A stretch of 64,000 nucleotides of DNA from Epithemia pelagica. Its lineage: Eukaryota; Bacillariophyta; Bacillariophyceae; Surirellales; Surirellaceae. Each line of letters opens with the position of its first letter. Position 1 is the first letter of the stretch. Below, one piece after another: positions 59,292-64,000 of this stretch. The notes under the pieces are model-generated. The model was not told where the DNA came from. It made no database searches and saw only the letters and a program-made list of their open reading frames with translations. The position numbers were made by a program, and so were the translations under genes. The DNA lies in NCBI GenBank assembly GCA_946965045.2, contig OX337233.1:2108001-2172000 (forward strand), in the 5' to 3' direction.

Positions 59292-60967
59292 ATGGCCATG
59301 GATGCAAGTTCGACAACGTCTCATCCTCCGACGGCAACCACAGGAACGGAGGAGGCGAGAGTGGTGTCCACGACGACGAGCACCACCACCACCACGGCGG
59401 TGAGGAAGGAGGATGCTGCTACCACGACAACGACGACCGCCGCATTGGTTCGTCCAGTCGACCCGACGAGCCATGTGAGTGTGGAGCAAGCAGCCGTTGT
59501 TGCCAAGGACGGAGCGGCGAGTGCGACCACTGCTGCCACTCCCGTTGTTGTTGCTGCAGCAAATGCTGCAGGTGACGACCAGGAGGGAGCGCCCCGCAAC
59601 CCGAACCCCGACGATGACAGCAAGACAAGGTCCCAGATTCAGAAGAAGGAGGAGGAGACCAGCCACCGCATTGGAACAACGGGGACGGAGGACCAAGACA
59701 AAGCAACCACGCTCGAAACAGGCTCGGCCACCGTCGCCATGGCACCACCACCTCTGGGCATAACAACAACAACACCGATTGCAGTGGCCAACACTACTAC
59801 TACTCCAACCACCATTCTTCCTCTCACGGTTCAACAAGTTCCCACCACGACGACCCTGGTCGAGGATCCGATTGTGGCTGCGGCGGCAGCCGCAGCAGCG
59901 ACGGCCAATCTGCCAATTCTGCCCAATCCCATCTCCAACAACAATAACAACACCGTGGCGTTATCAGGAACCACTTCCACGGCTCCAGCATCAACCACAC
60001 AACAACATGTCCCTGCCGACACTGGCACGGATGCTGCAACGCATGGCACTCATCACAACAAGGACGTGGATTTGTCCTGTTTTCCCTATACGGTGCATTT
60101 GGGCAAAGATGTCGTGTCGGGCAAGGGAGGCAAAGTCCAACAAGTGAATCGACATTTTCGCAATTTGGTGGCGGCCGAATATCCCTTGTACGATTCCACC
60201 TCCAGCAAGATTTCCAAACGAAAAATTGGTTTGTCCATTTACCAACAAGTCATTGGGAGTGGTGGACGATTCCTCGATCATGATGGAAATCCCATGGATC
60301 AACCCAAGGCAGTCCTCAAGGTCATGAAAGGTACGACGAGCAACAACAATATGGACGACTTGTGGTGTTCTGGTGTGTGAATCTCGTTTCGAGGCAAATT
60401 TCTAACATTTACATCCTTTGTGGTTGTATTATTTGTTCCTCCACCCTACACACAGCTCTCAAAGATGCCAAGACATGGACGAGCGATGCCAAGAGAATTG
60501 CCAAGCGGCGAAGAGAAGAAGCCTCCAGTCGAAGCAAGGAAATCTTGAATGTCGTCATGCTCAACGAATCCGTCACGACCACCACCAATAACAACACCGC
60601 AAAGGACTCTGACTCTGCACAGCCCGCGCCAGTACCAAACCTTGTCGAGGGAGAAACTACCACGACGACAACGACGACGACCGATGTGATGCCGGAACGC
60701 AAAAAATTGCACTTGGATCCAACGGCCACTGAAAAGAAGGAGGAGAATGACACGAAAGAATCGAAACCATCAACGACAGTGACCACGACATCCTCAAAGC
60801 CGGAGGAGGCTACACCAAAGCCGCAACAAACCGACACCAAACCAACGACGACAAGTCAACAAGAAACCGGAGGAGGAGATGATTCTGGAGGGGACAATGG
60901 AAGTGGCCTCGCACTCTTGTATCAGGCCATGGATGAAGAGAAGGTTGTACAAGAGACTGAGATTTAG
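59292..60967 (+). CDS. DUF6824-type protein with long Thr/Ala-rich N-terminus, 2 exons
   Basis: Exons 59292-60330 and 60456-60967 join in phase 1 (acceptor cacacag) to about 516 aa. The first in-frame ATG is 59292 (MAMDASS); the frame is open further upstream without ATG. Residues 1-300 are Thr/Ala/Asn-rich and disordered. The ordered domain covers about 308-385: DVVSGKGGKVQQVNRHFRNLV, YPLYDSTSSKISKRKIGLSIYQQVI, GGRFLDHDG and AVLKVMKALKD. This matches the DUF6824 domain, expanded in diatoms and other stramenopiles and of unknown, perhaps nuclear, function. The C-terminal tail is again disordered. Domain call by recall. Confidence 0.75.
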
Positions 60968-61265
60968 AAGCGGTGGAGGGGATGCAATTGGACAGCAACA
61001 GGGGGGTTTGTCGCTGCCCAAAGAACCGACATGTTTCGTATGATATGTGAAGTACCACCATCACGATTTGTGAGAAGGCTACTGAATGTTAATCCTATGG
61101 ATTCGAGTAAGCAAAAACATTTTTATTTTTGACATGGTTAATCAAGAACCTCCTTGTATGTCTTTGCGTGGAAAGAAGACCGAGGCTAGCGACGACCTCC
61201 ATGATTGAAATCATTGAGTCTCTTCCTATCCATGTTTGCGTTGCTCTCGAAAATAATGATTTGCA
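60968..61265. other. Convergent gap between DUF6824 and SDE2 genes
   Basis: 298 bp holding both 3' ends. Nothing else seen. Confidence 0.5.
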
Positions 61266-63254
61266 CTACGATTGCTTATTCCTTTTCACCAACAATTGTG
61301 ATGGATAGTCCTCTGGTGCAAGGCCTTTAACGGCCCACAACCGTTGAGCCCGTTCTTGTAGTGTCCCTCCACATTTGAGTCCCCGTATCCGCAGTGCTTC
61401 CTTGAGTCGATCGAGACCCAGTACTTCCAAATCCGAGACAGACTTCATTTGGTCCAAGTCAATGGGTTCTGGGGGATGAGTCGTGGTTGGTGGAACAGTA
61501 TTCGTAGCATCTGTATTGGTGGCGTTGGAGGATTCCTGTGGTGACGAGTACGAGACGGATGGGGTTTTTGCTTCCACGACATGATTGGTTGTGTCCTGCG
61601 CGACGACATCTTTTGAAGTATTGCTCTCAACGACATTTGTAGCTTCTTCCACTTCATTTGTCTCCTCCTGATCATTGTCGCCGTCATCCAATTGTACATG
61701 GTGTTCCGTGGCCAACAGGTCACCCACGGGAATCGCCCCATCCGGCAAATGTTTCATTTCAGAGTTTGAGAGAGAGAGTTCCACAATTTCTTTGGGGTTG
61801 CAACTGGCCGCTGGAAACAATACCGTTTCTGGAGTAAGGGTAAAGGCATTTCCCAGAGAGGAACCATTCAATGAAAAGGACAAGGTCCCCATTGTCCAAT
61901 TGTAGAGACAACCCACAATGTCACCCGCCTTCCAATCACCCTCCTTGCCGTATGCTTGGCTTTGACTTTCGTGCAACACAATGCCACGACTGCCATCGTA
62001 GGCATAACTTGCAGTGTCGTCCCCTACACCATCCCCTGTTTCACAATTCGGTTGAAATCGCTGTGCATTGGATTCGGCCCAACCAATCTGAACCAATCCA
62101 CCCGTGATCAACTTGACTTCCCAATAAAGTTGGTGTGGCTGATCTTGCTTCTGTGGCGACCGCGGCGACGACGACGACGACTGTTGGCTTGGTTGTCGTT
62201 GTGTTACACTGTCGTAACTAAGCACAATACCAAAGGTACCAAAATTGGACTGACATTGAACCTGCCATTTTCCCTCCTCGTATGCCAATACCAAGTCTCC
62301 TGACAATGTCAGCAAGGCTGTTGGGGGATCAGGTTGATGTTTGGAGCGTTTGGCGGGGACATCTGGCTGGATTGGCGACTGTGGCTTTGGATTCTGTGGG
62401 TTGAGCTTTTGTTTTTGTTGTTGTTGTTTGGCCAATCCTTGTTGCAAGGCCGATTGAAGGGAGGCCCGTACCGATTCCGACGCCTGTGTGGCTGTACTCA
62501 CGTAGTCTTGAACTCGAGCCTCGGATTGTCGCTTCTTTTCCTGTTTTTGCTCTTGTTCTTTTTCTTGCTGCTGTTTCCACAACCGAAATTGTCGTTGCCA
62601 TTTGCGATACTCTTTTTTGGACAAATCGGACCAGGCCGGCAATTCCAAATACCACCCGGGAATGCGCGAATCCGTTTCCATAATGCCACGAGCCCGATCA
62701 AGTGCCAGTTGGTGGTCGTCGGCCGTATTTCCCGCCCGTTTTTGGTCATGCCATTCCTTGGCTCGTGCCGCCGCCACGGCATCATTGACATGTCGCAATC
62801 GACGACCTTGCAAATCGCGACAGGCACCAAAATTGGTAGTGGCATTGGCACCAGCTTGACGTGATTGACTCTTGAGCAACGATCCAAAGCCTCCCTTGCC
62901 TCCCAAAATGCGAGATTTGGTTTTCACGACAACATACGGATCGAACCAGTGATTGTCGCTTGATTGTAACAGGTGCGCTTGTGACGATTGTGAGTGACAC
63001 GTTGTCAACAAATGGACAGGCCAATTGGAATGATCACTGTCGAAATGCAAGACGGATGCTATGGTCGGTGTTGTATTGTTGTGAACAGGAAGCAAATAGT
63101 GCCGATTTTGAAACACCACAATGAGATCACGGGGCTGGTCTTTCTTGTTTCTCGCTCCATCACGATCCCCGTCCCCACTACCGTCGTCAGAAGGGATAAG
63201 GCCTCTAGTAGAATGAGCAAAACGGGATGGCACTGCCGTCATCATACTCTCCAT
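61266..63254 (-). CDS. SDE2: SDE2 homologue with N-terminal UBL, SPRY and SAP-type C-terminus
   Basis: Single exon, 662 aa from ATG 63254. Residues about 44-119 form a ubiquitin-like domain ending ILGG; the next residues KGGFGSLLKSQ start the SDE2 body, matching the GG-KGG cleavage site at which SDE2 is processed by deubiquitinases. CRDLQGRRLRHVND (about 143-156) is the SDE2 signature. A helical Gln/Lys-rich region is followed by a SPRY domain at about 320-500 (YWEVKLITGGLVQIGWAES; GDIVGCLYNWTMGTLSFSLNG). The C-terminus has the SAP-like LGLDRLKEALRIRGLKCGGTLQERAQRLWAVKGL. SDE2 acts in pre-mRNA splicing and replication-stress control in yeast and humans. The SPRY insertion is not in the human protein as I know it. 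Confidence 0.85.
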   Translation of the reverse strand: MESMMTAVPSRFAHSTRGLIPSDDGSGDGDRDGARNKKDQPRDLIVVFQNRHYLLPVHNNTTPTIASVLHFDSDHSNWPVHLLTTCHSQSSQAHLLQSSDNHWFDPYVVVKTKSRILGGKGGFGSLLKSQSRQAGANATTNFGACRDLQGRRLRHVNDAVAAARAKEWHDQKRAGNTADDHQLALDRARGIMETDSRIPGWYLELPAWSDLSKKEYRKWQRQFRLWKQQQEKEQEQKQEKKRQSEARVQDYVSTATQASESVRASLQSALQQGLAKQQQQKQKLNPQNPKPQSPIQPDVPAKRSKHQPDPPTALLTLSGDLVLAYEEGKWQVQCQSNFGTFGIVLSYDSVTQRQPSQQSSSSSPRSPQKQDQPHQLYWEVKLITGGLVQIGWAESNAQRFQPNCETGDGVGDDTASYAYDGSRGIVLHESQSQAYGKEGDWKAGDIVGCLYNWTMGTLSFSLNGSSLGNAFTLTPETVLFPAASCNPKEIVELSLSNSEMKHLPDGAIPVGDLLATEHHVQLDDGDNDQEETNEVEEATNVVESNTSKDVVAQDTTNHVVEAKTPSVSYSSPQESSNATNTDATNTVPPTTTHPPEPIDLDQMKSVSDLEVLGLDRLKEALRIRGLKCGGTLQERAQRLWAVKGLAPEDYPSQLLVKRNKQS

Positions 63255-64000
63255 GGAAGGAAAAGAACAGAGCTTGTATCTCTTGAATGGTTTGAGAAGA
63301 AGTTAATACAGATGGGCCGTCGTCGTGCATGTGTTCAACGTTGTTAGAGTGAATAGTTGGAGGAGATCCGTATGTCGCTCCAAACCCTTTGCCATGTCTA
63401 CGATTGAGCAGCCTTCCACCTAGCCCTAAACCCTAACCAATATCTACTGGTGGTAATTGGTGCTAAGGTATGGGGAAGGCCTCTAGCTAGAAGAGCAAAG
63501 GTTGGTAGAGTGTAGAGCGTACAAGAGCTTCTCGACATGTTTGACCATGAGACTGAGACGAAACTATGAGAGAACTTCCGCACTCATCCTATCCTTTGGT
63601 GGATGGTTCACCGCATACGGAAAGAGCGGCTATCCCGATGCCCCATGTCGCCTCTTACATGTCTCGAACGCACGCACCTACTACAGACAAGTATTCCAGA
63701 TGATTCAGCTTCTAGGTATGGAAGCCATTCGTCATTAATAGGAAAAGAGACCATGGTAGCTCTTGTTACCGACCAAAATCAAAAGCCCATTGAGAATCCA
63801 TGTTGAGGCATCCACCGGCAACAGTTGAACTTCTAGCAATCCATTGAAACAACCCCTGTCGGTGTGGGTCGAAGACGAAGCTTGTTGCACTGCGAATGTA
63901 TGATTGTGTAAATCACTCTGCTTTTAACGACCCGAATTCTTGTTTTCTTGGTTGGCATCATCATGCTTGTTTGACTTTGACCAGCGATTGTTCCAGTCGA
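63255..64000. other. Intergenic, 5' flank of SDE2 to the window end
   Basis: No gene that I can support. A short telomere-like string (ccctaaaccctaacc) lies at about 63423-63437. Two overlapping small + strand ORFs (63502-63738, 63603-63806) have no recognisable features. A partial gene beginning beyond 64000 cannot be excluded. Confidence 0.45.

Noticed and set aside
63502-63806. Overlapping small + strand ORFs as a partial gene or transposon remnant
   Set aside because: No motif recognised in either frame; too short to support.
1-64000. CRISPR arrays, tRNA and rRNA genes, bacterial-type operons
   Set aside because: No regularly spaced direct repeats with unique spacers, no tRNA-like cloverleaf that I could confirm, and gene structure is eukaryotic. 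A tRNAscan or Rfam search could still find small RNAs I missed.

Overview
The window looks like nuclear DNA of a diatom, probably pennate. Short GT-AG introns of about 55-125 bp interrupt some genes. Several proteins start with a signal peptide followed by a Phe at the presumed cleavage point, as in diatom plastid precursors. There is a DUF6824-type gene, a diatom-style LRR gene and two copia-type retroelements resembling the diatom CoDi group. The species cannot be fixed from sequence alone.

Layout. 0.5-3.9 kb: a four-exon gene joining two Tudor-like folds, a domain of the 5-hmdU DNA kinase helical/alpha-glutamyl-putrescinyl-thymine pyrophosphorylase type, and a PHD-like finger. This is the best candidate for an undescribed system (DNA base modification or its reading). 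4.4-6.8 kb: a PAF-acetylhydrolase-like SGNH protein that has lost its catalytic Ser and His, and a Tim17/NDUFA11-like mitochondrial protein. 6.9-8.3 kb: a 1.36-kb element with perfect 46-bp terminal inverted repeats. 8.7-18.2 kb: two divergent plastid-type precursors (one a fibrillin), a small Cys-rich ORF, a secreted VWD protein, an ankyrin/zinc-finger protein and an LRR protein. 18.8-26.4 kb: a composite mobile region in which a Ginger/KRBA2-like integrase gene is fused to a 5'-truncated copia element; downstream lies an unknown gene broken by one in-frame TAG. 27-40 kb: CacyBP/SIP, a kinase-like protein, two low-complexity nuclear-type proteins, an IAH1-like esterase and NAA25 (NatB). 40-48 kb: a SET-domain gene split by a complete copia element with identical LTRs, a 5-bp target duplication, and gag and pol in one frame separated by a single TGA in a readthrough-type context. 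The SET gene also carries a frameshift. 48.3-63.3 kb: plastid-type PPDK, SPT6 with a GW-repeat tail, a DUF6824 protein, and an SDE2 homologue containing a SPRY domain.

The host genes are ordinary eukaryotic housekeeping genes (transcription, N-terminal acetylation, splicing/genome stability, carbon metabolism) and do not form a cluster. Two blocks of mobile DNA interrupt them. Exon boundaries were read by eye from splice signals and reading-frame continuity; names rest on recognised motifs, not on database searches.
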